From positions 1 through 7,074 of the forward strand of contig JAFVRI010000269.1 in assembly GCA_017504335.1 (NCBI GenBank): a stretch of DNA of 7,074 nucleotides, read 5' to 3'. Both the position numbers and the translations under genes were made by a program. This document shows, piece after piece, positions 1 to 5,932 of this stretch (the stretch's first letter is position 1; each line of letters begins with the position of its first letter). The notes under the pieces were generated by a model. The model did no database searches. It was given only the letters and a program-made list of their open reading frames with translations, and was not told the origin of the DNA. This stretch comes from Clostridia bacterium (GTDB lineage Bacteria; Bacillota; Clostridia; Oscillospirales; CAG-272).

Positions 1-96
1 GGTGATGCGGAGGTCGCCGCGGTCTGGAATGAACGTTTGGCGCGTTTCAAGGCGGACAAGGAAGAATCCATGAAAGAAAGGAATCAAGCATCATGA
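1..96 (+). CDS. C-terminal end of an unidentified protein (5' truncated)
   Basis: The frame starting at base 1 is open for 31 codons and ends at the TGA at 94-96. The encoded tail is highly charged and probably helical, with residues such as VWNERLARFKADKEESMKER, and has no membrane segment. The stop overlaps the start codon of the lipoprotein gene in an ATGA arrangement, which is the main reason to accept this as the end of a real gene and suggests one operon with translational coupling. Too little remains to name a family, and no function is proposed. Confidence 0.6.
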   Translation, partial: GDAEVAAVWNERLARFKADKEESMKERNQAS

Positions 97-587
97 AAAC
101 GGTTGGAACAAGACTTTTGGCACTTTCTCTGGCACTCATCTTTTTGCTGGCACTCGTTGCCTGCGGAGAGGAAGAGAACGGTGGGGATGCCTATTCTATC
201 TCCTATAACGGCGCAAAGATCTGTCCCGGTGAGAAAGCGGGAGGTCTGCTTGACAAACTGGGTACACCCAAGGCGGAAATGCCTGTGGCAAGCTGTGGAG
301 ATCAGGGAGAGCAGATTCGATATACCTACGATTCTTTCTATCTTTATTTTTTGGTTGCCTCCGACGGCAAACAGACCGTGGATGCCGTGGAATTTCGGAA
401 CGATCTGATCGAGACTTCCGAAGGAATCACCATCGGCTCGTCCAAAGATGCCGTGCAAAAGGCATACGGTGATCCTTCCGAAACCTTCGGAAATACACTG
501 ACCTATAAAAACGGAAAACAAAAGCTGATCATTCAGTTAAAGGATAACCGGGTAGCGGAATTAAAACTTGCGTATGTAAGTCAATAA
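93..587 (+). CDS. Secreted lipoprotein with two BamE/SmpA-like repeats
   Basis: This encodes a 164-residue precursor. Residues 1-23 form a lipoprotein signal peptide: a Lys/Arg-containing start, a hydrophobic core rich in Leu and Ala, and the lipobox LVAC with the lipidated Cys at 24. The mature protein should be about 140 residues and anchored to the outer face of the cell membrane. After an acidic linker (GEEENGG) come two similar halves. Residues about 38-108 contain a LGTPKA turn; residues about 110-162 contain GITIGSSKDAVQKAYGDPSE followed by short beta strands. The pattern (helix, small-Gly-x-Pro turn, strands) recalls the BamE/SmpA-like or BLIP-like fold, which is inference from pattern. 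The mature part has Cys44 and Cys68, a possible disulfide. The ATG at 93 overlaps the preceding stop; a GAAAGG at 76-81 is a somewhat distant RBS. The role is unknown; extracytoplasmic binding or envelope function is likely. Confidence 0.85.
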   Translation: MKTVGTRLLALSLALIFLLALVACGEEENGGDAYSISYNGAKICPGEKAGGLLDKLGTPKAEMPVASCGDQGEQIRYTYDSFYLYFLVASDGKQTVDAVEFRNDLIETSEGITIGSSKDAVQKAYGDPSETFGNTLTYKNGKQKLIIQLKDNRVAELKLAYVSQ

Positions 588-718
588 AGGATACGAGGAT
601 GCGGTTTGCGCTTTTTGAAAAAAGCATTGCAAAAACTTTCATTCAAAAAATTTTTATGCCCTTACGTACAGTTCTCGTCCTTATGTGACGAATAGGCGAA
701 TATTTTTCCTTTAAGGTA

Positions 719-757
719 GAAATCCGTCGGACACTACGTCCCACGGATTTCTTTTTT
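719..757 (+). terminator. Intrinsic terminator after the lipoprotein operon
   Basis: A perfect 9-bp stem (GAAATCCGT at 719-727 with ACGGATTTC at 743-751) is continued by a C-C mismatch and an inner 4-bp stem (GGAC at 729-732 with GTCC at 738-741) around a 5-base loop. Six T residues follow at 752-757. It lies 131 bases after the lipoprotein stop and upstream of the mannosidase promoter, so it separates the two transcription units. Confidence 0.85.
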
Positions 758-820
758 GTAAAGAGACAAGTGGAGATTCCGTGCGTGACAAAAATCCGAT
801 ACTTCTTTGCAAAAATATTA

Positions 821-849
821 TTTTTTGATCATGATTGCTATGCTATAAT
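821..849 (+). promoter_or_regulatory. Extended -10 promoter of the mannosidase gene
   Basis: A perfect TATAAT lies at 844-849, preceded by TG at 841-842, giving the extended -10 motif TGnTATAAT. No good -35 box sits at 17-base spacing (821-826 is a T-run). A TTGATC at 825-830 is only 13 bases from the -10 and is probably too close. Transcription would start near 856, leaving a 5' leader of only about 25 bases before the ATG at 881. An 8-bp palindrome, ATCATGAT at 828-835, overlaps the promoter; it is short and may be chance. Confidence 0.7.
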
Positions 850-867
850 AAAGGGGGAAATAAAGAT

Positions 868-874
868 AAAGGAG
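868..874 (+). promoter_or_regulatory. Ribosome binding site that fixes the mannosidase start
   Basis: The sequence AAAGGAG at 868-874 lies 6 bases before the ATG at 881. It is downstream of the predicted transcription start (about 856), so the in-frame GTG at 770 cannot be used from this promoter. The ATG at 881 is the supported start. Confidence 0.8.
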
Positions 875-880
875 AAAAAG

Positions 881-3800
881 ATGGACTTCAAAAAATGTAT
901 AAAATCCTTTGTGAATCTTTTGGAAGAGGCAAGGAATCGGAAACTCTTCCCGCTTGAGGGCATAGAATACTGTCAGAGTGGCTACAAAAAGGGAAACTGT
1001 CCCCCTGCGGACGGCTGGATTCCCTTTGAGGATGGCACGATGCTTTCGGGCAACGACGTGCATTTCTGGCTCCGTACCAAGTTCCGCACCCCTGCGATTG
1101 CTTCTCGTGAACGGATGATGCTTCGCATTGCTACAGGAAGGGAAGGAACCTGGGATGCCACCAATACCCAAGGAATCGTTTACCTCAATGGCTATATGGC
1201 AGGGGGATTGGATACCAACCATACCGAGATCGATCTTTGCCCCGATACCGATTACGCGCTACATTTATATCTATATATGGGAAGCACCGACTCGGTGATC
1301 CATCCCACCATGACGGTCTGGGCGGTGGATACCGATACCGAGGGGCTTTATTATGACGTAAAGGTTCCCTTTGATGCGTACCTGACCTTCTCCGAAACCT
1401 CCGAGGAATACATTCGTACCATGTCTCTGCTTTCCGACGTGGCAAACATGACCGATACCCGCGCGGTGGGAAGCCCCTCCTACCGTGAAAGCGTTCTGGC
1501 GGCAAGAGAATACATGGAAAAGGAATTTTACGGCAAGCGGTGTACTCCCGATGGCAAGCCCGTCATTCATTGCGTGGCAAGCACCCACATTGACGTGGAA
1601 TGGAGATGGGATCGCTTTGTGACCCGTGAGAAGATCCAGCATAGCTTTGCTACGGCGAAGGCGTTGATGGATCGCTATCCCGAATACAGGTTTATGCTTT
1701 CTCAGCCCGAGCTTTACCGTTACTTAAAGGAGGAAGCTCCCGAAAAATACGAGGAGTTGCTTTCGCTGATCCGCGAGGGCAGGTGGGAACCCGAGGGGGC
1801 AATGTACGTGGAAGCCGATTGTAATCTGACTACGGGAGAGAGCTTGGTTCGACAGATCCTTTACGGCAAACGCTTCTTCCGTGAAGAGCTTGGATGTGAG
1901 AGCCGCGTGCTATATTTGCCCGACGTGTTCGGATATAGCGCGGCGCTTCCGCAGATCCTCAAAAAGAGCGGCGTGGATTATTTTGTGACCTCCAAGATCA
2001 GCTGGAACGATACGAACATGATGCCGAAGGATGCCTTCCTTTGGGAGGGAATTGACGGAAGCGAGATCCCTACCTTTTTTATTACGGATCAGGCCTTTGG
2101 CGGAACCCGTCGGAGTGACGGAAGCATTCATAAAAATTATACGACCTATAACGGAAGGTTGAATGCGTCGGAGATTCGAGGAACGTGGGATCGATTCCAG
2201 CAGAAGGAATACTGCAACCGAGCCCTCAGTACCTACGGCTTCGGTGACGGAGGCGGAGGGCCTACCGCGGAGATGTTAGAGAACTACCGCCGACTTTCCC
2301 GCGGCTTGCCCGGAATGCCCGTGGCAAAGATCACCACCCTCACCGACTATCTGGATACCGCCTACGGGGAGTTGACCGAAAACAGCCGCCGAACGGGAAG
2401 AACGCCCAAATGGGTGGGAGAGCTGTATCTGGAATATCACCGCGGTACCTATACCTCGGTATCGAAGGTCAAGGAAGGGAATCGCCGTGCCGAGCAATTG
2501 CTTGCTACCGCCGAAGCTCTGTCGGTTACCGATCTTGCTTTCGGAGGCTCATATGATAAGGAACGCTTGGATCGGGCGTGGCGTAAAGTTCTGCACAACC
2601 AGTTCCATGACATCCTGCCCGGTTCTTCCATTGAATCGGTATATGAACTGACCGATAAGGACTATGCCGAGATTTTCGATTACGGAAACCGTGTCGTTGC
2701 GGACAAGCTCTCATCTCTTTCGGAGAAGATCGCTTCAAATGGCGGCGTGCTGGTCTATAACCCCATCGGATGGGCGCGTAAGGGCGCGTTCAGGACCGAG
2801 GAGGGCTACGTGGAGTGCGCGGAAGAGATTCCTGCGTTTGGCTGGCGAGTCCTCTCGCCCAAAGCCCCCGTGTCCTCGGTGACGGTAAAGGGGTTGGTTG
2901 CCGAGAATCGCTTTTATACCCTGGCGCTCAATGAGGCGGGGCAGATCGCGTCTCTGTATGACAAGCGTGCCGACCGAGAGGTATTGAAGGCAGGGAAGCG
3001 CGGAAACGTGCTGACCGTCTTTGAGGATCACCCCATCAAATACGATGCGTGGGAGATCGAGGAATACTATCGCTACAAACGCTTCGAGTTGAACGAGCCT
3101 GCCGAGATCACGCCCATTACAGACGGCAGCCGTGGCGGCTTCCGTATTTGCCGCAAGTATATGGATTCGGTGATCTCTCAAAATCTTTGGCTCTATTCCG
3201 AAAGCAGCCGAATTGATTTTGAGACCGATCTGGATTGGCACGAGACGCATCAGATCCTTAAGGCGATCTTCCCCTTGGACGTTCATGCTACTGCGGCTAC
3301 GTATGACGTGCAGTTTGGTCACGTGGTACGTCCCACCCATGAGAATACCTCTTGGGATGAGGCAAGATTTGAGTGCTATGCTCACAAGTGGATGGATCTG
3401 TCCGAGAAGGGCTACGGTGTTTCGTTGCTGAGCGCCAATAAGTACGGTTACGGCGTGCTTGGCTCTACCGTGGGCGTGACCCTTCTGAAATGCCCCACCG
3501 ATCCCAATCCCCATGCCGATCAAGGGGCGCATCATTTCGTATATTCGCTGATGCCCCACGTGGGAGATTTCCGCGAGGCAGGCGTTATTGCCGAGGCTTG
3601 GGCATTGAATCAACCTCAGATCACCCGTACGGTCTCCGCTCACATCGGATCCTTGCCTGCCGAGCTTTCGCTTGTCTCCTGCGATGCGCCCAATATGGTC
3701 GTGACTGCCGTCAAGAGGACCGAGGAGGACGACGCGCTACTGGTCCGTATGTACGATGCCTTCGATTGCCGCTCCAACGTGACCCTGACCGTTCCCGCCA

Positions 3801-3925
3801 CCTATGCGAAAGCGTACCTTTGCGATCTCATGGAGAGCCCCGTGAAGGAACTGAATGTGGTAGACGGAAAGGTTATCATTCCCGTATCCAATTTTGAGAT
3901 CGTAACAGTAAAATTCAGCAAATAA
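881..3925 (+). CDS. Cytoplasmic GH38 alpha-mannosidase
   Basis: This is a 1014-residue glycoside hydrolase family 38 enzyme, a zinc-dependent retaining alpha-mannosidase that removes terminal alpha-linked mannose. There is no signal peptide or membrane segment, so it should act in the cytoplasm on imported mannosides. Residues 1-226 are an N-terminal beta-rich domain. The catalytic domain starts near 227, with THIDVEWRW carrying the expected zinc ligands His236 and Asp238 and the active-site Trp241. The nucleophile and zinc ligand is Asp348 in LPDVFGYSAALPQIL. Asp456 in GFGDGGGGPT is a candidate acid/base. ELYLEYHRGTYTS (514-526) begins the helical middle domain, and the last zinc ligand is His576 in HNQFHDILPGSS. 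A C-terminal beta-sandwich domain fills about 620-1014. Motif assignment is by analogy with characterised GH38 enzymes. The length fits the roughly 1000-residue GH38 group. It has its own promoter and terminator and no sugar transporter or regulator beside it, so its natural substrate cannot be told from context. The Glu-x-Arg within HIDVEWRW is unusual, since HIDVAWLW is more familiar. Confidence 0.93.
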   Translation: MDFKKCIKSFVNLLEEARNRKLFPLEGIEYCQSGYKKGNCPPADGWIPFEDGTMLSGNDVHFWLRTKFRTPAIASRERMMLRIATGREGTWDATNTQGIVYLNGYMAGGLDTNHTEIDLCPDTDYALHLYLYMGSTDSVIHPTMTVWAVDTDTEGLYYDVKVPFDAYLTFSETSEEYIRTMSLLSDVANMTDTRAVGSPSYRESVLAAREYMEKEFYGKRCTPDGKPVIHCVASTHIDVEWRWDRFVTREKIQHSFATAKALMDRYPEYRFMLSQPELYRYLKEEAPEKYEELLSLIREGRWEPEGAMYVEADCNLTTGESLVRQILYGKRFFREELGCESRVLYLPDVFGYSAALPQILKKSGVDYFVTSKISWNDTNMMPKDAFLWEGIDGSEIPTFFITDQAFGGTRRSDGSIHKNYTTYNGRLNASEIRGTWDRFQQKEYCNRALSTYGFGDGGGGPTAEMLENYRRLSRGLPGMPVAKITTLTDYLDTAYGELTENSRRTGRTPKWVGELYLEYHRGTYTSVSKVKEGNRRAEQLLATAEALSVTDLAFGGSYDKERLDRAWRKVLHNQFHDILPGSSIESVYELTDKDYAEIFDYGNRVVADKLSSLSEKIASNGGVLVYNPIGWARKGAFRTEEGYVECAEEIPAFGWRVLSPKAPVSSVTVKGLVAENRFYTLALNEAGQIASLYDKRADREVLKAGKRGNVLTVFEDHPIKYDAWEIEEYYRYKRFELNEPAEITPITDGSRGGFRICRKYMDSVISQNLWLYSESSRIDFETDLDWHETHQILKAIFPLDVHATAATYDVQFGHVVRPTHENTSWDEARFECYAHKWMDLSEKGYGVSLLSANKYGYGVLGSTVGVTLLKCPTDPNPHADQGAHHFVYSLMPHVGDFREAGVIAEAWALNQPQITRTVSAHIGSLPAELSLVSCDAPNMVVTAVKRTEEDDALLVRMYDAFDCRSNVTLTVPATYAKAYLCDLMESPVKELNVVDGKVIIPVSNFEIVTVKFSK

Positions 3926-3931
3926 AGTATT

Positions 3932-3968
3932 TCCTCGTCCAAACTCCTTGGTTTGGGCGAGGATTTTT
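3932..3968 (+). terminator. Intrinsic terminator of the mannosidase gene
   Basis: A 13-bp stem pairs 3932-3944 (TCCTCGTCCAAAC) with 3951-3963 (GTTTGGGCGAGGA), including one G-U wobble, around the 6-base loop TCCTTG. Five T residues follow at 3964-3968. It begins 7 bases after the stop codon and insulates the heat-shock operon from read-through. Confidence 0.9.
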
Positions 3969-4011
3969 ATCGGTATGAGAGAATCGGAACTGTGAAACAA
4001 TAGAAGGGATG

Positions 4012-4025
4012 GAAGTTTTAGCACT
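4012..4025 (+). repeat. Distal inverted copy of the CIRCE right arm (orphan half-site)
   Basis: GAAGTTTTAGCACT at 4012-4025 is the exact reverse complement of AGTGCTAAAACTTC at 4122-4135, which spans the right CIRCE arm and five bases beyond it. The segment contains TTAGCACT, 8 of the 9 bases of a CIRCE half-site (the ninth, at 4026, is G instead of C). At the CIRCE spacing of 9, the opposite arm would be 4036-4044, which matches the consensus at only about 4 of 9 positions. It is therefore a half-site at best. It lies 38 bases upstream of the -35 box, so it should not be in the main transcript. That it binds HrcA is inference. Confidence 0.6.
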
Positions 4026-4062
4026 GTTTACAAAAACTTCATAAAAAACTTTTAAAAAACTC

Positions 4063-4091
4063 TTGACAAAAAGGAGAAAACATGATAAATT
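4063..4091 (+). promoter_or_regulatory. Vegetative-type promoter of hrcA-grpE-dnaK
   Basis: A perfect -35 box, TTGACA, lies at 4063-4068. With a 17-base spacer the -10 is TAAATT at 4086-4091 (4 of 6 matches), helped by a TG at 4083-4084 that makes an extended -10. Initiation would fall near 4098, just before CIRCE, the usual class I heat-shock layout in which HrcA bound to CIRCE blocks a housekeeping sigma promoter. The exact -10 could be one or two bases off. Confidence 0.75.
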
Positions 4092-4102
4092 TTATACAGA
4101 GT

Positions 4103-4129
4103 TTAGCACTCCGAGAAAATGAGTGCTAA
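4103..4129 (+). promoter_or_regulatory. CIRCE operator (HrcA binding site)
   Basis: TTAGCACTC at 4103-4111, nine spacer bases at 4112-4120, and GAGTGCTAA at 4121-4129 match the CIRCE consensus without mismatch. The arms extend by one further pair (T4102 with A4130). The element lies immediately after the predicted transcription start and 56 bases before the hrcA start codon. It is therefore both a DNA operator and, in the mRNA leader, a potential hairpin. It predicts repression of the operon by HrcA and derepression on heat stress. Confidence 0.97.
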
Positions 4130-4172
4130 AACTTCAAAAAGGAATCCCCAAACAAGACGGATGAAATCGGAG

Positions 4173-4179
4173 AGGAGGG
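4173..4179 (+). promoter_or_regulatory. Ribosome binding site that fixes the TTG start of hrcA
   Basis: AGGAGGG at 4173-4179 lies 6 bases before the TTG at 4186. No ATG or GTG in the hrcA frame fits the protein's conserved N-terminus. The nearby ATG at 4161 is in another frame. The strong RBS with a weak start codon supports initiation at TTG. Confidence 0.8.
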
Positions 4180-4185
4180 CAGAGC

Positions 4186-5253
4186 TTGGGAGAGAAAAAG
4201 CAGGAGCTCAGCGAGCGGAAAAAACTGATACTCAAATCCATTGTAGAGGCGCACATCGAAGGCGGTGAGCCGATCGGCTCAAAGGCGATCATGCAAAGCA
4301 GCCTGCTGTCCTGTTCTTCGGCAACCATCCGAAACGAGATGGCGGAGTTAGAGCAGTTGGGATATCTGGTTCAGCCTCACACTTCGGCGGGTAGAGTGCC
4401 AAGTGAAATGGGATATCGCTTTTATGTGGATTCATTGGTCGAGCAATATGCCACGACCACCCGAGAGGTCACGCAGATCAATCAGCTACTCAAGGCAAAG
4501 ATGGCGGAGATCGATCAGATCCTGGAGACCGCCTCCCGTCTGGCTTCATCCATGACCAACTACACAGGTATCGCCATTAAGCCGAAGGCATCGGCGGTGA
4601 CTATGTCAAAGTTTGAGTTTGTCTCCATTGACGATTATCATTTTGCCATGCTGATGATTACGTCAAGCGGAGCAGTCAAGACAAAGAAGGCGACTTCTTC
4701 GGGGATCGTTACCGATATGGCGCTTCGCACCCTGTCCGAGTTGTTCAACGGATGCCTGTGCGGTCTTGGCGCGGATCGGATCACTCTTCCGATCATTATG
4801 GAGCTGGAAAATGCCATGGGTGATACGGCCTATCTGGTCAACCCCGCGGTCAAGTGCGTCTATGAGGTTATGAACGAAATCGACGGCGGTGAGATGCGTC
4901 TGTCGGGACTCAACCACCTGTTGCAATATCCCGAGTACGCGGACAGCGATCAGTTTGGCAGACTGCTGGGAACTCTTGAAAACCAAGAGGAGATCCTTGA
5001 TCTGGTATCTCAGGCGGACAGCGACGACATCAACGTGCTGATCGGCTCGGAGAGCCCGGTGCAGGTTATGAACAATTCGGCGCTGGTATTCAAGCCCATC
5101 AAAAAGAACGGACGGACCGTCGGCGTCATCGGCGTCCTCGGGCCCAGACGAATGAATTACAAGCAGGTGCTTGAAACCATCGGAGACATTACGGAGAATA
5201 TTTCCAGTATGTTTGAGGTGGATGAAACCAAGCAGATCACGGGAAAGGAATAG
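4186..5253 (+). CDS. hrcA: Heat-inducible transcription repressor HrcA
   Basis: This 355-residue protein is close to the usual HrcA length (about 340-350). HrcA is a dimeric repressor that binds CIRCE; in studied Bacillota its activity depends on the GroE chaperonin, which couples repression to protein-folding load. Residues 1-84 form the winged-helix DNA-binding domain, with LSERKKLILKSIVEAHIEGG, GEPIGSKAI (27-35) and the family hallmark running from SSATIRNEM (44) through the wing PHTSAGRVPSEMGYRFYVD (64-82). Residues about 100-345 are the HrcA sensor/dimer domain, ending with GVIGVLGPRRMNYKQVLETI (313-332), typical of the family. The start is TTG at 4186. It is first in the operon and lies directly behind a perfect CIRCE, so it should repress itself and the genes downstream. 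The grpE start follows its stop by four bases. Confidence 0.97.
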   Translation: MGEKKQELSERKKLILKSIVEAHIEGGEPIGSKAIMQSSLLSCSSATIRNEMAELEQLGYLVQPHTSAGRVPSEMGYRFYVDSLVEQYATTTREVTQINQLLKAKMAEIDQILETASRLASSMTNYTGIAIKPKASAVTMSKFEFVSIDDYHFAMLMITSSGAVKTKKATSSGIVTDMALRTLSELFNGCLCGLGADRITLPIIMELENAMGDTAYLVNPAVKCVYEVMNEIDGGEMRLSGLNHLLQYPEYADSDQFGRLLGTLENQEEILDLVSQADSDDINVLIGSESPVQVMNNSALVFKPIKKNGRTVGVIGVLGPRRMNYKQVLETIGDITENISSMFEVDETKQITGKE

Positions 5254-5257
5254 TGAA

Positions 5258-5890
5258 ATGGACGAGAAGATCGAAGAAACCGTAGAAAAAGCAGAAGAAA
5301 CTGGAAAAGAAGCCGTAGAGGAAACGGTAGAGACTCCCGTGGAAGAAACTGCGGAGGCAACAAATGAAGTGGCAACCGAGGAAGCTCCCAAGAGCTCCAA
5401 GAAGAAAGCCAAGAAGGCAGAGGCAGAGCTTGCAGAAGTTAGAAAATCCTTGGAGAAGATGACCGCGGAGCTTGCCGAAATGAGTGACAAGTATTTGCGC
5501 GTATGCGCGGAATACGATAATTTCCGTAAGAGGAGTGCCAAGGAGCGTGAGAGTGCTTACGCGGATGCGGTCTGCGACACGCTGACCAACATCCTGCCCG
5601 TGCTTGATAACTTAGAGCGGGCGGCGCAGTACAACACCGACGATTCGGCAGAATCTCAGATGGGAAGGGGATTGGAGCTGACCCTCAAGAGCTTTTCGGA
5701 GCTGCTCTCCAAAATGGGAGTGGCAGAGATCGAGGCGGAAGGAAAGCCCTTTGATCCCAACGTGCATAATGCCGTCATGCACGTAGAAGATGAGACGGTA
5801 GGCGAGAATCAGGTGGTAGAGGTCTTCATGAAGGGCTATGCCAAGGGCGACAAGGTTCTCCGTTACGCAATGGTCAAGGTCGCCAACTAA
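5258..5890 (+). CDS. grpE: Nucleotide exchange factor GrpE
   Basis: A 210-residue cytoplasmic co-chaperone that releases ADP from DnaK and so drives substrate turnover. Residues 1-44 are an acidic, probably disordered tail built from repeated EET-like units; a basic patch, KKKAKK, follows at 48-53. A long helix of about 54-105, carrying the conserved YDNFRKR (86-92), should form the dimer coiled coil. PVLDNLERA (114-122) begins the four-helix bundle. The C-terminal beta-domain that contacts DnaK contains GKPFDPNVHNAVMHVED (162-178) and VVEVFMKGYAKGDKVLRYAMVKV (186-208), the GrpE signature region. The frame is open back to 5171 inside hrcA, but ATG 5258 has the RBS AAAGGA at 5244-5249 with 8-base spacing, gives a normal GrpE length, and sits four bases after the hrcA stop. 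Coupling to hrcA translation is likely. Confidence 0.96.
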   Translation: MDEKIEETVEKAEETGKEAVEETVETPVEETAEATNEVATEEAPKSSKKKAKKAEAELAEVRKSLEKMTAELAEMSDKYLRVCAEYDNFRKRSAKERESAYADAVCDTLTNILPVLDNLERAAQYNTDDSAESQMGRGLELTLKSFSELLSKMGVAEIEAEGKPFDPNVHNAVMHVEDETVGENQVVEVFMKGYAKGDKVLRYAMVKVAN

Positions 5891-5932
5891 AATTTGAAAA
5901 ATATTTATAAAACCCATAAGGAGGAAAATATC

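Noticed and set aside
675..691. TCGTC/GACGA hairpin as an additional terminator
   Set aside because: The stem is only 5 bp with a 7-base loop, and the nearest T-run is too far away. The strong terminator at 719-757 makes it unnecessary.
825..849. TTGATC as the -35 box of the mannosidase promoter
   Set aside because: The spacer to TATAAT is only 13 bases, too short for a normal sigma-A promoter. The extended -10 TG explains activity better.
2735..3643. Minus-strand open frame of 302 codons inside the mannosidase gene
   Set aside because: It lies wholly opposite a clear GH38 coding region, shows no recognisable domain, and would have to be expressed against the mannosidase transcript without a visible promoter.
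4663..5541. Minus-strand open frame of 292 codons across hrcA and grpE
   Set aside because: It spans two well-supported genes. Its Ser/Phe/Val-rich N-terminus is the complement of the acidic GrpE tail. It is a shadow frame.
5891..5932. Possible terminator or promoter between grpE and dnaK
   Set aside because: The 42-base gap is AT-rich but holds no hairpin with a T-run and no convincing -35/-10 pair. It reads as a simple intercistronic spacer with the dnaK RBS.
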